A stretch of 64,000 nucleotides of DNA from Thermomonas sp. (GCA_016720345.1 JADKKV010000001.1:481943-545942), one strand, 5' to 3'. Shown: positions 1 to 9,915, counted from the first letter of the stretch. Numbers and translations are program-made. The notes: generated by a model from the letters alone, not told the origin.

Positions 1-1
1 C

Positions 2-163
2 AAGGGCAACCGTACCCCGCAGCAGGCCGGCATGCCGTTGCTCGCGGTGCCGTACCGGCCGAGCTGGATCGAGCACCTGATCCTGTCCAACCGCAACATC
101 CTCGCCGACCAGATGGCGTTCCTGAAGGCGCAGCTGCCGAAGAAGACCCGGCTGGCCGGTTGA
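2..163 (+). CDS. C-terminal end of an unidentified protein (5' truncated)
   Basis: The window opens inside a reading frame that ends with TGA at 161-163. The visible 53 residues include a P-L-L-A-V-P-Y-R-P stretch, a hydrophobic helix-like segment (IEHLILSN) and a basic tail (PKKTRLAG). I recognise no family motif, so no function is assigned. The frame is uninterrupted and its codon third positions are GC-rich like the neighbouring genes, which supports real coding. The next gene starts 142 nt downstream on the same strand. Confidence 0.55.
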   Translation, partial: KGNRTPQQAGMPLLAVPYRPSWIEHLILSNRNILADQMAFLKAQLPKKTRLAG

Positions 164-305
164 TGCGGAAACGGCTGCAGGCCCGGGCATGCGCTGGCGT
201 ATGGACGCGTGGATGTGGCTGCAGTCGAAAGGTGACGAATCACGCGCGTTGACGCGGCGCGCGGGGGTTCGCAACACTCTGGCCTTTCCCCAGCAGGAAT
301 CGGTC

Positions 306-1400
306 ATGGCCCTGACCCTCGGCATCACCGGCATGGACCGCGGCACCGAAGCCGAGGTGCAGGCGGCGTTCAAGGCCGCCAACGCCGAGACCGGCAACAA
401 ATGGACGCTGGTCGCCGGCGACGGCGCCGACTACGTGGTCATCGACATGGACAGCCTGTACGGGCCGATGAGTTGGCTGCGCCTGCACGCGGCCGGCTGC
501 AAGGTGATCGGCTTGACCTCGGTGGATCGCAACCAGACCGATTTCCGCTTGCCGCGTCCGGTCAGCGCCAACGATTTCGCGGTGCTGCTGAGCGAGATCG
601 CCGGGGATCTCGCGGCCACCCCCGCGCCTGCGGCGCCACCCGCCGCGTCCACGCCGGCGCCCGCACCGAGCGACCACCTGCCGCCGGCGCACGCCGTCCG
701 CGTCGACCACGTCGAGGATGCGCCGGCAGCGTCCGTGGTCCTGGCGCCGGCGCCTGCGGAAGCCCCGGCGGCGGCCGCACCGGAACCGGCCCCCGAAGCC
801 GCGCCGGCAGCGACCCGCGAGTTGCCACCCGATCGCCCGCTTGCAATGTGGCTGGAGGCGAGTGGACTGGAGCGCAGGGTGCGCCTGCAACGTGGCGCCG
901 GCCCGGTGCTGCTGATCGATCCACGCAGCGGGGTCTGGCACGGCCCGGCCACGCTCAAGCCGCTGGCCGCGTATTTCGAAGGCACCCTGCTGCGCGAGGA
1001 TTTCGCCACCCCGGAGGCCGCTGCATGGGAGAGCGAAGCCGCCGCGATCGGCGCGGCGCAACCGCTGGCGCGCCTGCAATGGCTGGGGGCGTTGCTCGCG
1101 GGGCATGGCGCGCTGCTGCCCGGCAACGATCCGGACGGCAAGTTCCGCCTGAACAAGTGGCCACAGACCGAACGCGAATATCCCAAGCACTTCCGGATCG
1201 CCACCGCGATGATGAAGGGGCCGGCGACGATCGCCGAGGTCGCCGAGGCCAGCGGCGTGGCGCAGGAGGAAGTGGCCGACTTCGTCAACGCCAACCTGGC
1301 GACCGGCTATGCGGAAAGCGCACGGCAGGCGCCGCCGGAACCGGAAACGCCGCCGCAGAAGCCGGCGGGTGGCCTGTTCGGGCGCATGCGCGGGCGCTGA
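306..1400 (+). CDS. Hypothetical protein with Pro/Ala-rich linker between two folded parts
   Basis: A 364-residue protein of unknown function. The ATG at 306 is preferred over an in-frame start at 189 because it has an AGGA about 8 nt upstream and because the 39 extra residues look like untranslated leader. Residues 1 to about 105 form a compact alpha/beta-like domain (ADYVVIDMDSLYGP, then KVIGLTSVD) whose rhythm recalls a receiver fold. Residues about 105-185 are almost pure Ala/Pro with Glu, a flexible linker. The C-terminal part has a helix-turn-helix-like stretch (ATIAEVAEASGVAQEEVADF) and a Gly/Arg-rich end. No signal peptide or membrane segment is visible, so it is probably cytoplasmic. 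A receiver-like or regulatory role is only an inference. Confidence 0.7.
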   Translation: MALTLGITGMDRGTEAEVQAAFKAANAETGNKWTLVAGDGADYVVIDMDSLYGPMSWLRLHAAGCKVIGLTSVDRNQTDFRLPRPVSANDFAVLLSEIAGDLAATPAPAAPPAASTPAPAPSDHLPPAHAVRVDHVEDAPAASVVLAPAPAEAPAAAAPEPAPEAAPAATRELPPDRPLAMWLEASGLERRVRLQRGAGPVLLIDPRSGVWHGPATLKPLAAYFEGTLLREDFATPEAAAWESEAAAIGAAQPLARLQWLGALLAGHGALLPGNDPDGKFRLNKWPQTEREYPKHFRIATAMMKGPATIAEVAEASGVAQEEVADFVNANLATGYAESARQAPPEPETPPQKPAGGLFGRMRGR

Positions 1401-1498
1401 TCGCCGCCGCTTAACGCAATTCCCACGACTCCGCGCTGCGGTTGCATTAACGTATCGGCGCGCGCATGCCGCGCGCGGTTTCGCATGGGGAACAGGTG

Positions 1499-2209
1499 AT
1501 GATCAAACGACTGGGTGCCGAGTTCATCGGCACGTTCTGGCTGGTGCTGGGTGGTTGCGGCAGCGCGGTGCTGGCGGCGAACTTCGGGGGTGACGGCAAC
1601 CCGCTCGGGATCGGGCTGCTCGGGGTCTCGCTGGCGTTCGGGCTGACCGTGCTGACCGGCGCGTATGCGCTGGGGCACGTCTCGGGCGGGCATTTCAATC
1701 CAGCGGTGAGCTTCGGGCTGTGGGCCGGCGGCCGCTTCCAGGCCAAGGACCTGCTGCCCTACATCCTGGCGCAGACCATCGGCGCGATCTTCGCCGCGTG
1801 GATCCTGTTCCAGGTCGCCAGTGGCCGCGCCGGCTTCGCGATCGACGCCAACGCCGCCGGCGCATTCGCCACCAACGGCTTCGATGCGTTCTCGCCGGGC
1901 GGCTACGGCATGCTGGCGGCGTTGCTGTGCGAGGTGGTGCTGACCGCGATGTTCCTGGTCGTGATCCTCGGCGCAACCCACAAGAACGCCGCGCCCGGTT
2001 TCGCGCCGATCGCGATCGGCCTCGGCCTGACCCTGATCCACCTGATCAGCATCCCGGTCACCAATACCTCGGTGAACCCGGCGCGTTCCACCGGCGTGGC
2101 GCTGATGGTCGGTGGCACCCCGCTGTCGCAGCTGTGGCTGTTCTGGGTCGCGCCGATCGTCGGCGGCCTGCTCGGCGGCGTGGTCTACAAGTGGCTGGGC
2201 AGGGACTGA
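1499..2209 (+). CDS. aqpZ: Aquaporin Z, water channel
   Basis: A 236-residue inner-membrane channel of the MIP family that passes water across the cytoplasmic membrane. Both signature NPA boxes are present: S-G-G-H-F-N-P-A-V in the first half and T-S-V-N-P-A-R-S in the second. The N-terminus ([17 protein letters not shown]) and the long second-half stretch around [13 protein letters not shown] are close to E. coli AqpZ as I remember it, and the length matches (231 aa there). Six hydrophobic helices can be traced. I chose the ATG at 1499 because [13 protein letters not shown] aligns with the family start; an in-frame ATG at 1466 would add 11 residues. A hairpin terminator follows at 2240. Confidence 0.95.
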   Translation: MIKRLGAEFIGTFWLVLGGCGSAVLAANFGGDGNPLGIGLLGVSLAFGLTVLTGAYALGHVSGGHFNPAVSFGLWAGGRFQAKDLLPYILAQTIGAIFAAWILFQVASGRAGFAIDANAAGAFATNGFDAFSPGGYGMLAALLCEVVLTAMFLVVILGATHKNAAPGFAPIAIGLGLTLIHLISIPVTNTSVNPARSTGVALMVGGTPLSQLWLFWVAPIVGGLLGGVVYKWLGRD

Positions 2210-2239
2210 CGCCCCCGACCCACGCGTGATGGCACGCAC

Positions 2240-2263
2240 GGGGCCCGGCGAATGCCGGGCCTC
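2240..2263. terminator. Hairpin between convergent aqpZ and the porin gene
   Basis: GGCCCGGC (2242-2249) and GCCGGGCC (2254-2261) form a perfect 8-bp stem around a GAAT tetraloop, and the stem extends outward by a G-T and a G-C pair. It lies between two genes that converge, so it can end transcripts from both sides. There is no clear T-run. Confidence 0.6.
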
Positions 2264-2280
2264 GCTGCTTGCGCGGTACC

Positions 2281-3036
2281 TCAGAACTCCCAGGTGAGTT
2301 GCAGCGAGACCCGCCCATCGGCCTGGCTGGCGTCGTCCAGGCCTTCGCTCAATGCCTCGCCGTAGCTGGAGGTGTCGGTGTACAGCAGGTCGGCGCGCAG
2401 CGGCCCGAAGCTGCGGCCAAGACCGACCTGGAAGTCGTTGTAGCTGTCGCCGACCGCATCGTTGAGGTCGTAGTGCCCGACCTGGGCCTTGAGGTCGAAC
2501 CCGCTTTCGCCCAACGGCAGCTCGACCCCGGCATTGCCGTAGATGCCATGCCCGCCGAGGTTGAAGATGTCCGGCGAATACGCAAGGCCGACATGGAAGT
2601 GGTCGGCGAAGGTCAGCACGCCCTCCAGCTCGGTGTACGCGTAGTCGTAACCGTCGAGGTGGCCCGGATAGGACACGTAGGTCAGGGACACGTCGAGCTC
2701 CGCGTTTTCGCCAAGCGCACCGGACCAGCCGATGTAGGGATCGAGTTCGATGTCGATGCCGTCGTCGTCCTCGCCGGCGGCGGTGAAGTCCACGTTCGAG
2801 GCCCACGCGCCGGCGTAGAAGCCGCTGGCGTGGGTCACGCTGACGTCCAGCTGCAGGGCCGGGTTGCCCTGGGTCTGGGACACCCCGCGCCAGACGTAAT
2901 CGCTGGTGGCGACGACGCTGCCGGCGACGTCCCATGTTTCCGCCGGCTCGGCATCCGCCGGCGCCTGCTGGGCGAGCACGGTGGTCGGCAGCAGGCTGGC
3001 CAGGGCCAGGGCGAGCAGGGACGGAAGCAGGCGCAT
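2281..3036 (-). CDS. TorF-family putative outer-membrane porin
   Basis: A 251-residue exported protein. The N-terminus is a signal peptide (MRLLPSLLALALASLLPTTVLA, cleavage after about residue 22). The mature part begins with the family's hallmark V-A-T-S-D-Y-V-W-R-G-V-S-Q and goes on in alternating aromatic/polar strands, ending in phenylalanine (LQLTWEF), as expected for an outer-membrane beta-barrel. Repeated acidic loops (AGEDDDGIDIELDPYIGWSG) face the outside in this model. It matches the TIGR02001 (TorF) type of putative porin; the solute it passes is unknown. It is transcribed divergently from the putrescine transporter, with 111 nt between the starts. Confidence 0.85.
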   Translation of the reverse strand: MRLLPSLLALALASLLPTTVLAQQAPADAEPAETWDVAGSVVATSDYVWRGVSQTQGNPALQLDVSVTHASGFYAGAWASNVDFTAAGEDDDGIDIELDPYIGWSGALGENAELDVSLTYVSYPGHLDGYDYAYTELEGVLTFADHFHVGLAYSPDIFNLGGHGIYGNAGVELPLGESGFDLKAQVGHYDLNDAVGDSYNDFQVGLGRSFGPLRADLLYTDTSSYGEALSEGLDDASQADGRVSLQLTWEF

Positions 3037-3147
3037 GCGGGACTCCGGGAAGCGGGGATTCGGCGCGTACGATACAACCCCGCCGCCCCGGCTGCGCGGC
3101 CGGCCGCCGGCGTACCATTGCCGCTCGACCCCAGCCTGGAGCCCGCC

Positions 3148-4302
3148 GTGACCCTGCGCCTCGCCCCGCTCGCCTGCGCCATCGCCCTGCTCGCCGCCTG
3201 CGGCGGCAAGCCCGCCGCCGAACCCGCCACCGCGGGCACTGCCGCGCAGGCACCTGAAGAAAAGGTGCTGAACGTCTACAACTGGTCCGACTACGTGGCC
3301 GAAGACACCATCGCCAACTTCGAGAAGGCGACCGGGATCAAGGTCAACTACGACGTCTATTCCGAGAACGAGACGCTGGAAACCAAGCTGACCGCCGGCA
3401 GCAGCGGCTACGACGTGGTGTTCCCGTCGGCGCGCCCGTTCGCGCAGCGGCAGGTGAAGGGCGGCCTGTACCTGGCGCTGGACAAGGCCAGGCTGCCGAA
3501 CCTGTCGCACCTCGACCCGGCGATCATGCAGGGCCTGCAGGACGTCGACCCCGCCAATGCGCACGTGGTGCCGTACATGTGGGGTACCACCGGGCTCGGG
3601 ATCAACGTCGACAAGGTGAAGGCCGCGCTCGGCGACGGCGCGCCGATCGACTCCTGGAACCTGCTGTTCGACCCGGCCAACGCGGCCAGGCTGGCGAAGT
3701 GCGGGATCAGCGTGCTGGACGACGACCAGGAGGCGTTCGGCGCCGCGCTGATCTGGAAGGGCAAGGATCCGAACGCTGGCGCCGCCGACGAGATCGAGAC
3801 GGTCAAGCAGGTGTACGCGGCGATCCGCCCGCACATCCGCACCTTCAACAACGCCGAGTACAAGGACGCGCTGGCCAACGGCGACGCCTGCGTGGTGATG
3901 GGCTACTCCGGCGACATCCTCGCCGCCGCCGATGCCGCCAGCGAAGCCGCCGAGGCCGCCGGCAAGCCGGCGCCCGACATCCGCTACGTGATCCCGAAGG
4001 AAGGCGCGCTGCGCTGGGTGGACGTGATCGCGATCCCGAAGGACGCCAGGCACCCGGGCAACGCGCTGGCCTTCATCGACTACCTGCTGCAACCGGCGGT
4101 GACCGCCGCGATCACCGATGCGGTGGGCTACGCCAACCCGAACAGCGACGCCCGCGCGCTGGTCGATCCCGGGATCGCCGGCAACCCCGGCATCTACCCG
4201 GCGGCCGAGGTCCAGGCCCGGCTGGTCGACCCGAAGTCGCTGCCGGAAGCGGTGCAGCGCCAGCGCGTGCGCGCCTGGACCGCGATCAAGAGCGGTCGCT
4301 GA
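3148..4302 (+). CDS. potF: Putrescine/polyamine ABC transporter, substrate-binding lipoprotein
   Basis: A 384-residue periplasmic binding protein. The GTG start at 3148 follows a GGAG with 6-nt spacing and begins a lipoprotein signal whose lipobox L-A-A-C puts the lipidated cysteine at residue 18; E. coli PotF is soluble, so membrane anchoring is a difference. The mature part starts LNVYNWSDYV, the PotF/PotD polyamine-pocket motif, and later has G-Y-S-G-D-I and R-W-V-D-V-I-A-I-P, which align with the Asp residues that hold the amines in PotF. It is the first gene of a four-gene transporter operon; the ATPase gene starts 3 nt after its stop. Choice between putrescine and spermidine is inferred from the PotF-like rather than PotD-like motifs. 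Confidence 0.9.
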   Translation: MTLRLAPLACAIALLAACGGKPAAEPATAGTAAQAPEEKVLNVYNWSDYVAEDTIANFEKATGIKVNYDVYSENETLETKLTAGSSGYDVVFPSARPFAQRQVKGGLYLALDKARLPNLSHLDPAIMQGLQDVDPANAHVVPYMWGTTGLGINVDKVKAALGDGAPIDSWNLLFDPANAARLAKCGISVLDDDQEAFGAALIWKGKDPNAGAADEIETVKQVYAAIRPHIRTFNNAEYKDALANGDACVVMGYSGDILAAADAASEAAEAAGKPAPDIRYVIPKEGALRWVDVIAIPKDARHPGNALAFIDYLLQPAVTAAITDAVGYANPNSDARALVDPGIAGNPGIYPAAEVQARLVDPKSLPEAVQRQRVRAWTAIKSGR

Positions 4303-4305
4303 GCG

Positions 4306-5457
4306 ATGGCGCAACCGGCGCGGCTGGCACCCGCAACCGAACCCTGGAAGGATCCGGCGGCGCGGCCATACGTGCGGATCGAGGGCGTCACCAAGACCTT
4401 CGGCAAGGTCCACGCCTGCGATGACATCAGCCTCGACGTCTATCGCGGCGAATTCTTCGCCCTGCTCGGCGGCTCCGGTTCCGGCAAGAGCACGCTGTTG
4501 CGGATCCTCGCCGGGTTCGAGGCGCCCGACAGCGGGCGCGTGCTGATCGACGGCGTCGACGTCACCGCGCTGCCGCCGTACCGGCGCCCGGTCAACATGA
4601 TGTTCCAGAGCTATGCGCTGTTCCCGCACATGAGCGTGGCGCAGAACATCGGGTTCGGCCTGAAGCAGGACGGCATGCCCGCGGGCGCGATCCGCGACCG
4701 CGTGCAGCAGATGCTGGAGCTGGTGCAGATGCCGCAGCTGGGCAACCGCAAGCCGGACCAGCTCTCCGGCGGCCAGCGCCAGCGGGTGGCGCTGGCACGC
4801 GCGCTGGCCAAGCAGCCCAAGCTGTTGCTGCTGGACGAGCCGCTGGGCGCGCTGGACAAGCGCCTGCGCGAACGCACCCAGTTCGAGCTGGTCAACATCC
4901 AGGAGCGCGTGGGCACCACCTTCGTGATGGTCACCCACGACCAGGAAGAAGCAATGACCATGTCCAGCCGGATCGCGGTGATGGACGCCGGCCGAATCGT
5001 GCAGGTGTCCACCCCGGCCGCGCTGTACGAATATCCGTCGACCCGCTTCGTCGCCGAATTCATCGGCGGCATCAACCTGTTCGAAGGGCGCGTGCTCGGC
5101 CACGACGCCGCCGCCGGCATCGTGCGGATCGCCTGCGATGCGCTGGAAGGCGGTGTGCTGCAGGCCCGGCACCCGGACCCGCTGCCGGAAGGCACCGCGG
5201 TCAGCGTGGCGGTGCGGCCGGAGAAGATCGACGTGCACGAGGCCGCGCCGCCGCGCGCGGACAACGTGGCCGCCGGCAAGGTGCGCGACATCGCCTACCT
5301 CGGCGACGTCTCGATCTACCACGTGGAAACCGCGTCCGGCGCCGAGGTGCGGGTACAGGAAACCCATGTCGAGCGCAGCTCGGAACCGCACTACGACTGG
5401 GGCGACACCCTCTGGCTGACCTGGCCGGCGACCGCCGCGGTGGTGCTCACCGCATGA
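4306..5457 (+). CDS. potG: Putrescine ABC transporter ATP-binding subunit
   Basis: A 383-residue ABC ATPase that energises polyamine import. Walker A GGSGSGKST is at about 55-63, the Q-loop glutamine at 101, the signature LSGGQ at 153-157, Walker B LLLLDEP at 173-179 and the switch histidine at 211. After about residue 290 comes a TOBE-type C-terminal domain, as in PotG and PotA. The N-terminal 20 residues before the ATPase fold (ATEPWKDP) are typical of PotG. It lies 3 nt after the binding protein and overlaps the next permease by 4 nt (ATGA), which fits translational coupling within one operon. Confidence 0.93.
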   Translation: MAQPARLAPATEPWKDPAARPYVRIEGVTKTFGKVHACDDISLDVYRGEFFALLGGSGSGKSTLLRILAGFEAPDSGRVLIDGVDVTALPPYRRPVNMMFQSYALFPHMSVAQNIGFGLKQDGMPAGAIRDRVQQMLELVQMPQLGNRKPDQLSGGQRQRVALARALAKQPKLLLLDEPLGALDKRLRERTQFELVNIQERVGTTFVMVTHDQEEAMTMSSRIAVMDAGRIVQVSTPAALYEYPSTRFVAEFIGGINLFEGRVLGHDAAAGIVRIACDALEGGVLQARHPDPLPEGTAVSVAVRPEKIDVHEAAPPRADNVAAGKVRDIAYLGDVSIYHVETASGAEVRVQETHVERSSEPHYDWGDTLWLTWPATAAVVLTA

Positions 5458-6446
5458 GCGCGGCACGTCCAGGCAATGGCATCTGGTCGTTCTGGGCGGA
5501 ATTCGTCCACAACCTGTTCGGCTGGTTCCGCGCGGTGGGCACCGAGTTCCGCACCCGCCGCGGGCGGTTCCTGGTGACCATGCTGCCGATGCTGTGGCTG
5601 CTGCTGTTCTTCGCGGTGCCGTTCCTGATCGTGCTGAAGATCAGCTTCGCCGAGGCGGTGTTCGGGCAGTCGCCGCCCTACTCCGCGATGATCGAGCGCA
5701 GCGCCGATGGCGCCGCCAGCCTCAGGCTGCATGCCGGCAGCTACGCGCTGCTGCTGCAGGACCCGCTGTACGTGGCCGCGTACCTGAAGTCGCTGCTGTT
5801 CGCGGGTGTTTCCACGTTGTGCTGCCTGCTGCTCGGTTACCCGATCGCCTACGGCATCGCGCGCGCGCGGCCGCTGTGGCGGATGTTCCTGCTGGTGCTG
5901 GTGATCCTGCCGTTCTGGACCAGCTCGCTGCTGCGCACCTACGCGATGATCGGCATGCTCAAGGCCAATGGCATGCTCTCGACCACGCTGGCGGCGATCG
6001 GCCTGCTGGAGCCGGGCGCGGCGATCCTGCATACCGACCTCGCGGTGTACATCGGCATCGTCTACAACTACCTGCCGTTCATGGTGCTGCCGCTCACCGC
6101 GACCCTGATGCGGCTCGACTTCCGCCTGCTGGAGGCGGCCGCGGACCTCGGTGCGCGGCCCTGGCAGGGTTTCCTGCGGGTGACCCTGCCGCTGTCGATG
6201 CCCGGGATCATGGCCGGCGCGCTGCTGGTGTTCATCCCCGCGGTCGGCGAATTCGTGATTCCCGACATCCTCGGCGGCCCGGATGCGCTGACCATCGGCC
6301 GCGTGCTGTGGACCGAGTTCTTCACCAACCGCGACTGGCCACTGGCGGCGGCGGTGGCGGTGGCGATGCTGCTGCTGATCGTGATCCCGACCCTGGTCTT
6401 CGAATACGTCGAGAACCGCCGCGAACGCCGCGAGGCGCACGCGTGA
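5454..6446 (+). CDS. potH: Putrescine ABC transporter permease
   Basis: A 330-residue inner-membrane permease. A cytoplasmic N-terminal tail of about 40 residues precedes six membrane helices. The EAA loop that docks to the ATPase is clear at about 227-246 (E-A-A-A-D-L-G-A-R-P-W). The start codon overlaps the potG stop (ATGA), and its own stop overlaps the GTG of potI. Length and topology agree with PotH. Confidence 0.92.
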   Translation: MSAARPGNGIWSFWAEFVHNLFGWFRAVGTEFRTRRGRFLVTMLPMLWLLLFFAVPFLIVLKISFAEAVFGQSPPYSAMIERSADGAASLRLHAGSYALLLQDPLYVAAYLKSLLFAGVSTLCCLLLGYPIAYGIARARPLWRMFLLVLVILPFWTSSLLRTYAMIGMLKANGMLSTTLAAIGLLEPGAAILHTDLAVYIGIVYNYLPFMVLPLTATLMRLDFRLLEAAADLGARPWQGFLRVTLPLSMPGIMAGALLVFIPAVGEFVIPDILGGPDALTIGRVLWTEFFTNRDWPLAAAVAVAMLLLIVIPTLVFEYVENRRERREAHA

Positions 6447-7249
6447 ACCGGCGCAACTGGAGCCTGTGGGCGGTGATGGCGGCGGGCTACGCCTTCCTGT
6501 ACGTGCCGATCCTGTCGCTCGCGGTGTATTCGTTCAGCGCATCGCGGATGGCCACGGTGTGGGGCGGCTTCTCGACCAGGTGGTACGCCGCGCTGTTCGC
6601 CAACGAGCAGATCATGCAGGCGCTGGGCCGCAGCCTGGCCATCGCCGCGCTGAGCGCGACCCTTGCCACCGTGCTCGGCACCGCCAGCGGGCTGGCGCTG
6701 TCGCGCTTCGGCAGGTTCCCGGGGCGCGGCCTGCTGAGCCTGATGAATTCGGCGCCGATGGTGATGCCCGACGTGATGCTCGGGCTGTCCTCGCTGCTGC
6801 TGTTCGTCACCCTGCAGCATGCGCTGGGCTGGCCGGAGCGCGGCATGGGCACGATCATGATCGCCCACGTCACCCTGACCGCCTGCTACGTGACGGTGGT
6901 GGTGCGCTCGCGGATGACATCGCTCGACGACAGCCTGGAGGAAGCGGCGATGGACCTCGGCGCGCGCCCGTGGCGGGTGTTCTTCCTGATCACCCTGCCG
7001 CTGGTGGCGCCGGCGTTGCTGGCCGGCTGGCTGCTGGCGTTCACCCTGTCGCTGGACGACCTGGTGATCGCCAGCTTCACCTCGGGTCCCGGCGCCAGCA
7101 CCCTGCCGATGCTGATCTATTCCAAGGTCAAGCTGGGGGTGACCCCGGAGATCAACGCGCTGGCGACCCTGATCGTCACCGTGGTGGCGGCCGGGGTGGC
7201 GATCGCCGGGCTGCTGATGCACCGCCGCGAGCGCAGCCTGGCCGGCTAG
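6443..7249 (+). CDS. potI: Putrescine ABC transporter permease
   Basis: A 268-residue inner-membrane permease, partner of PotH. I chose the GTG at 6443, which overlaps the potH stop as GTGA and gives the start MNRRNWSLWAVMAAGYAFLYVP, with the first helix in the usual place. The EAA loop lies at about 167-186 (E-E-A-A-M-D-L-G-A-R-P-W) and the following LSLDDLVIASFTSGPG stretch is conserved in PotI/PotC. It ends 9 nt before the stop of the convergent rlmKL gene. Confidence 0.92.
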   Translation: MNRRNWSLWAVMAAGYAFLYVPILSLAVYSFSASRMATVWGGFSTRWYAALFANEQIMQALGRSLAIAALSATLATVLGTASGLALSRFGRFPGRGLLSLMNSAPMVMPDVMLGLSSLLLFVTLQHALGWPERGMGTIMIAHVTLTACYVTVVVRSRMTSLDDSLEEAAMDLGARPWRVFFLITLPLVAPALLAGWLLAFTLSLDDLVIASFTSGPGASTLPMLIYSKVKLGVTPEINALATLIVTVVAAGVAIAGLLMHRRERSLAG

Positions 7250-7258
7250 GCCGCGCCC

Positions 7259-9388
7259 TCAGCGCGGGGTGATCCGCCATGCGCGGTGGATCCGCGGGTT
7301 GCGCGCGTAATCCGGCGGGATGGTCGACGCGCTGATGTCCTCGACCTGCGCGAACCCGGCCAGCGCGGCCTCGTCCAGCCTGAAGCGGCGGAAATTGTTG
7401 GAGAAGTACAGCACGCCGCCCGGGGCCAGCCGCGCCAGCGCGGCGCGCAGCAGGCGCACGTGGTCGCGCTGCACGTCGAAGTCGTCGGCGCGCTTGGAGT
7501 TGGAGAAGGTCGGCGGGTCGCAGAACACCACGTCGTACTCGCCGGTGTCGGCCTCCAGCCACTTCAGCGCATCGGCCTGGGCGATGCGGTGGCGGGTGCC
7601 GCCGACGCCGTTGCCGCGCAGGTTGTCGGCCAGCCATTCCAGGTAGGTCGCGGAGAGGTCGACGCTGGTGGTCTGCGCGGCACCCTGCACCGCGGCCTGC
7701 ACGCTGGCCACGCCGGTGTAGCAGAACAGGTTGAGGAAGCGCTTGCCGCGCGCCTCCAGCGCCATCCGCGCGCGCAGCGGGCGATGGTCGAGGAACAGGC
7801 CGGTGTCGAGGTAATCGAACAGGTTGACCTGCAGTTTCGCCGCGCCCTCCTCCACCGTGAGGAATTCGCCGCGATGGTCGAGGTTGCCGTACTTGCTGCC
7901 GCCCTTGCCGGTGCTGCGGGTCTTCACCGCCACCCGCTGCTTCGGCACCGCGAACACCTCGCGCACCGCCGCCAGCAGCTCGTTGAGGCGCTTGCGGGTG
8001 GTGGCTTCGGGAATGTCCGCGGGCGCCGCGTATTCCTGCACGTGCAGCCAGGTCTCATCGCCGGTGGTGGTGTACACGTCCACCGCGCAGGCGTATTCGG
8101 GAATGTCGGCGTCGTAGGCGCGGAAGCAGGCCACGCCTTCGCGCTCGCGCCACGGGCGCAGCGCCTTCAGGTTCTTGCGCAGGCGGTTGGCGACCATTTG
8201 CGCGCCTTCGCCCAGTTCGCGCTTGCCCTCGCCCTCGCGTGCCGGCAGCGCGATCGGATCGCAGGTGATGAGGCTGCACTCGATCGGTCCGTTGAACAGC
8301 TGGTAACGCTTCTGCGCGCGCAGGCCGGTGGCGCGGGCCAGTTCGAAATCCCCGCACAGCAGGCTGGCGGACCAGGCCGGGGTTGCCCGCTTCAGCGCAT
8401 CGCCCAGCGCGCGATACAGCGCCGGATCCGCAGCAAGCCGGGCGTCGTAGGGCGGGTTGCAGGCGACCACGCCGCGCGGGTTGTCCTGCACCGGCAGGTC
8501 CGCGACATCGCGCACGGCGAATGCAATCGCATCGTCCACGCCCGCGGCCCGTGCGTTCTCGCGCGCGGCGCGGATCGCATGCGGGTCGAGGTCGCAGCCG
8601 GTGAAACAGGGGCGCAACGAGGCACGCCCGCGCGCCTCGCGTTCGATCGCATCGATGTGCAAGGCCTTCCATGCGCCGATGTCGAACCCGGCCCACCGCG
8701 TCGGCAGGTTGTCGCCCAGCCGCAGCAGGCCCGGCGCCACGTCGGCGGCGATCAGCGCGCCCTCGATCAGCAGGGTGCCGCTGCCGCACATCGGATCCAG
8801 CAGGTCACCGCCGGCGGCATAGGCCTGCGGCCAGCCGCCGCGCAGCAGCACCGCCGCGGCCAGGTTCTCCTTCAGCGGCGCCTCGCCCTGCGCGCGCCGC
8901 CAGCCACGCCGGTGCAGCGAACCGCCGCCGAGGTCGATCGACAGCGTGGCCTGGCCCTTGCGGACCACGAGGTTGAGCCGGACGTCGGGGTTCTCGACGT
9001 CCACGTCCGGGCGCGATCCGGTCTGCGCGCGCAGGGTATCGACCACCGCGTCCTTGACCCGTTGCGCCGCGTAACGCGCATGCGTGATCGCATCGCCGGA
9101 CACGTGCGCGTCGACGGCGATGGTGTGCGACGGATCGAGGTGCCGGGTCCAGTCGATGGCCGCCGCGCCGGCGTACAGCGCATGCTCGTCGGCGCACTCG
9201 AACTCGGCGATCGGCCACAGCACGCGGCTGGCCAGCCGCGACCACAGCACCGCGCGCTGCGCGTCCGGCAATTCGCCTTCGGCATTCGCGCCGGCGATCG
9301 CCGCGGTTGCGCGGGTGCAGCCGAGTGCGAGCAGTTCGTCGGCCAGCAGGTATTCCAGGCCCTTGCCGCAACTTGCGAAGAACTTCAT
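7259..9388 (-). CDS. rlmKL: Bifunctional 23S rRNA guanine methyltransferase RlmK/RlmL
   Basis: A 709-residue fusion enzyme that methylates 23S rRNA at G2445 (N2, RlmL half) and G2069 (N7, RlmK half; E. coli numbering). A THUMP domain occupies roughly 45-155. The RlmL methyltransferase has the SAM loop DPMCGSGTL at 198-206 and the catalytic N-P-P-Y at 311-314. The RlmK half has its SAM motif near 551 ([10 protein letters not shown]) and D-P-P-T-F at about 624-628. Length matches the gammaproteobacterial RlmKL. Its start overlaps the stop of the upstream hydrolase (ATGA), making it the last gene of a three-gene unit on this strand. Confidence 0.95.
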   Translation of the reverse strand: MKFFASCGKGLEYLLADELLALGCTRATAAIAGANAEGELPDAQRAVLWSRLASRVLWPIAEFECADEHALYAGAAAIDWTRHLDPSHTIAVDAHVSGDAITHARYAAQRVKDAVVDTLRAQTGSRPDVDVENPDVRLNLVVRKGQATLSIDLGGGSLHRRGWRRAQGEAPLKENLAAAVLLRGGWPQAYAAGGDLLDPMCGSGTLLIEGALIAADVAPGLLRLGDNLPTRWAGFDIGAWKALHIDAIEREARGRASLRPCFTGCDLDPHAIRAARENARAAGVDDAIAFAVRDVADLPVQDNPRGVVACNPPYDARLAADPALYRALGDALKRATPAWSASLLCGDFELARATGLRAQKRYQLFNGPIECSLITCDPIALPAREGEGKRELGEGAQMVANRLRKNLKALRPWREREGVACFRAYDADIPEYACAVDVYTTTGDETWLHVQEYAAPADIPEATTRKRLNELLAAVREVFAVPKQRVAVKTRSTGKGGSKYGNLDHRGEFLTVEEGAAKLQVNLFDYLDTGLFLDHRPLRARMALEARGKRFLNLFCYTGVASVQAAVQGAAQTTSVDLSATYLEWLADNLRGNGVGGTRHRIAQADALKWLEADTGEYDVVFCDPPTFSNSKRADDFDVQRDHVRLLRAALARLAPGGVLYFSNNFRRFRLDEAALAGFAQVEDISASTIPPDYARNPRIHRAWRITPR

Positions 9389-9915
9389 GCGGCGAGATCC
9401 GCCAGCAAGGCGGCGAAGGCCTCTGCACTGGCCTGCACGTGGCCTGAGAGCCGGTGCGAATCGTCGACCAGCAGCAGGCGCGCACTGCGCGGCGCGGCCC
9501 AGTCCACCACTTGCGCGGCGGGAATCAGTTCATCGTGCCAGCCGTGGATGATCGAAATCGGCACCGCGGCGGCATCCAGCGTGGGCGCCGGGCCCATGTG
9601 GATGGGCGGCGCCATCAGGAACAGGCCGCGCACCGGCACCTCAAGCGAGACCCGCGCTGAAATCCAGGCGCCCAGGCTGGAACCCGCGAGCACGACCGGG
9701 CCACGGCCCGACGCGTCGTGCGCGCGCTGATGCAGTCGCTGCAGCCGCGCCAGCACGTCGCCGAACTTGCTGACCTCGCGCTTGGCGTCGAGGTCGGTGT
9801 AGTCCGGGCGTTCGTGGGTCCAGCCCAGGCGTTCGGCAGCGTCCGCGAGCGCCGTGACCTTGGTCGCGTCCGGCCCGCTCTCGAAGCCGTGCGAGAGGAT
9901 GCAATGGCCCTTCAT
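9385..9915 (-). CDS. Small alpha/beta-hydrolase (YqiA/RBBP9-like)
   Basis: A 176-residue single-domain hydrolase. The nucleophile sits in G-S-S-L-G (Ser80), with the likely acid Asp128 in HGWHDELIP and the histidine at 154 in DDSHRL, a complete catalytic triad. The short length and the opening [14 protein letters not shown] resemble small serine hydrolases of the YqiA kind; the substrate is unknown. Its start overlaps the stop of the MOSC gene and its stop overlaps the start of rlmKL, both as ATGA, so the three are probably co-translated. Confidence 0.85.
   Translation of the reverse strand: MKGHCILSHGFESGPDATKVTALADAAERLGWTHERPDYTDLDAKREVSKFGDVLARLQRLHQRAHDASGRGPVVLAGSSLGAWISARVSLEVPVRGLFLMAPPIHMGPAPTLDAAAVPISIIHGWHDELIPAAQVVDWAAPRSARLLLVDDSHRLSGHVQASAEAFAALLADLAA

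Noticed and set aside
1307-3253. Long open frame on the minus strand across aqpZ
   Set aside because: Arg/Gly/Pro-rich translation typical of antisense frames in GC-rich DNA; the plus strand carries a clear aquaporin and the porin lies in another frame. Similar long antisense frames over lysCA, fusA2 and suf were dropped for the same reason.
3037-5466. Long N-terminal extension of the TorF-like porin frame
   Set aside because: The frame stays open across the whole potF and potG genes, but the extra sequence is low-complexity and the signal peptide at 3036 fixes the start.
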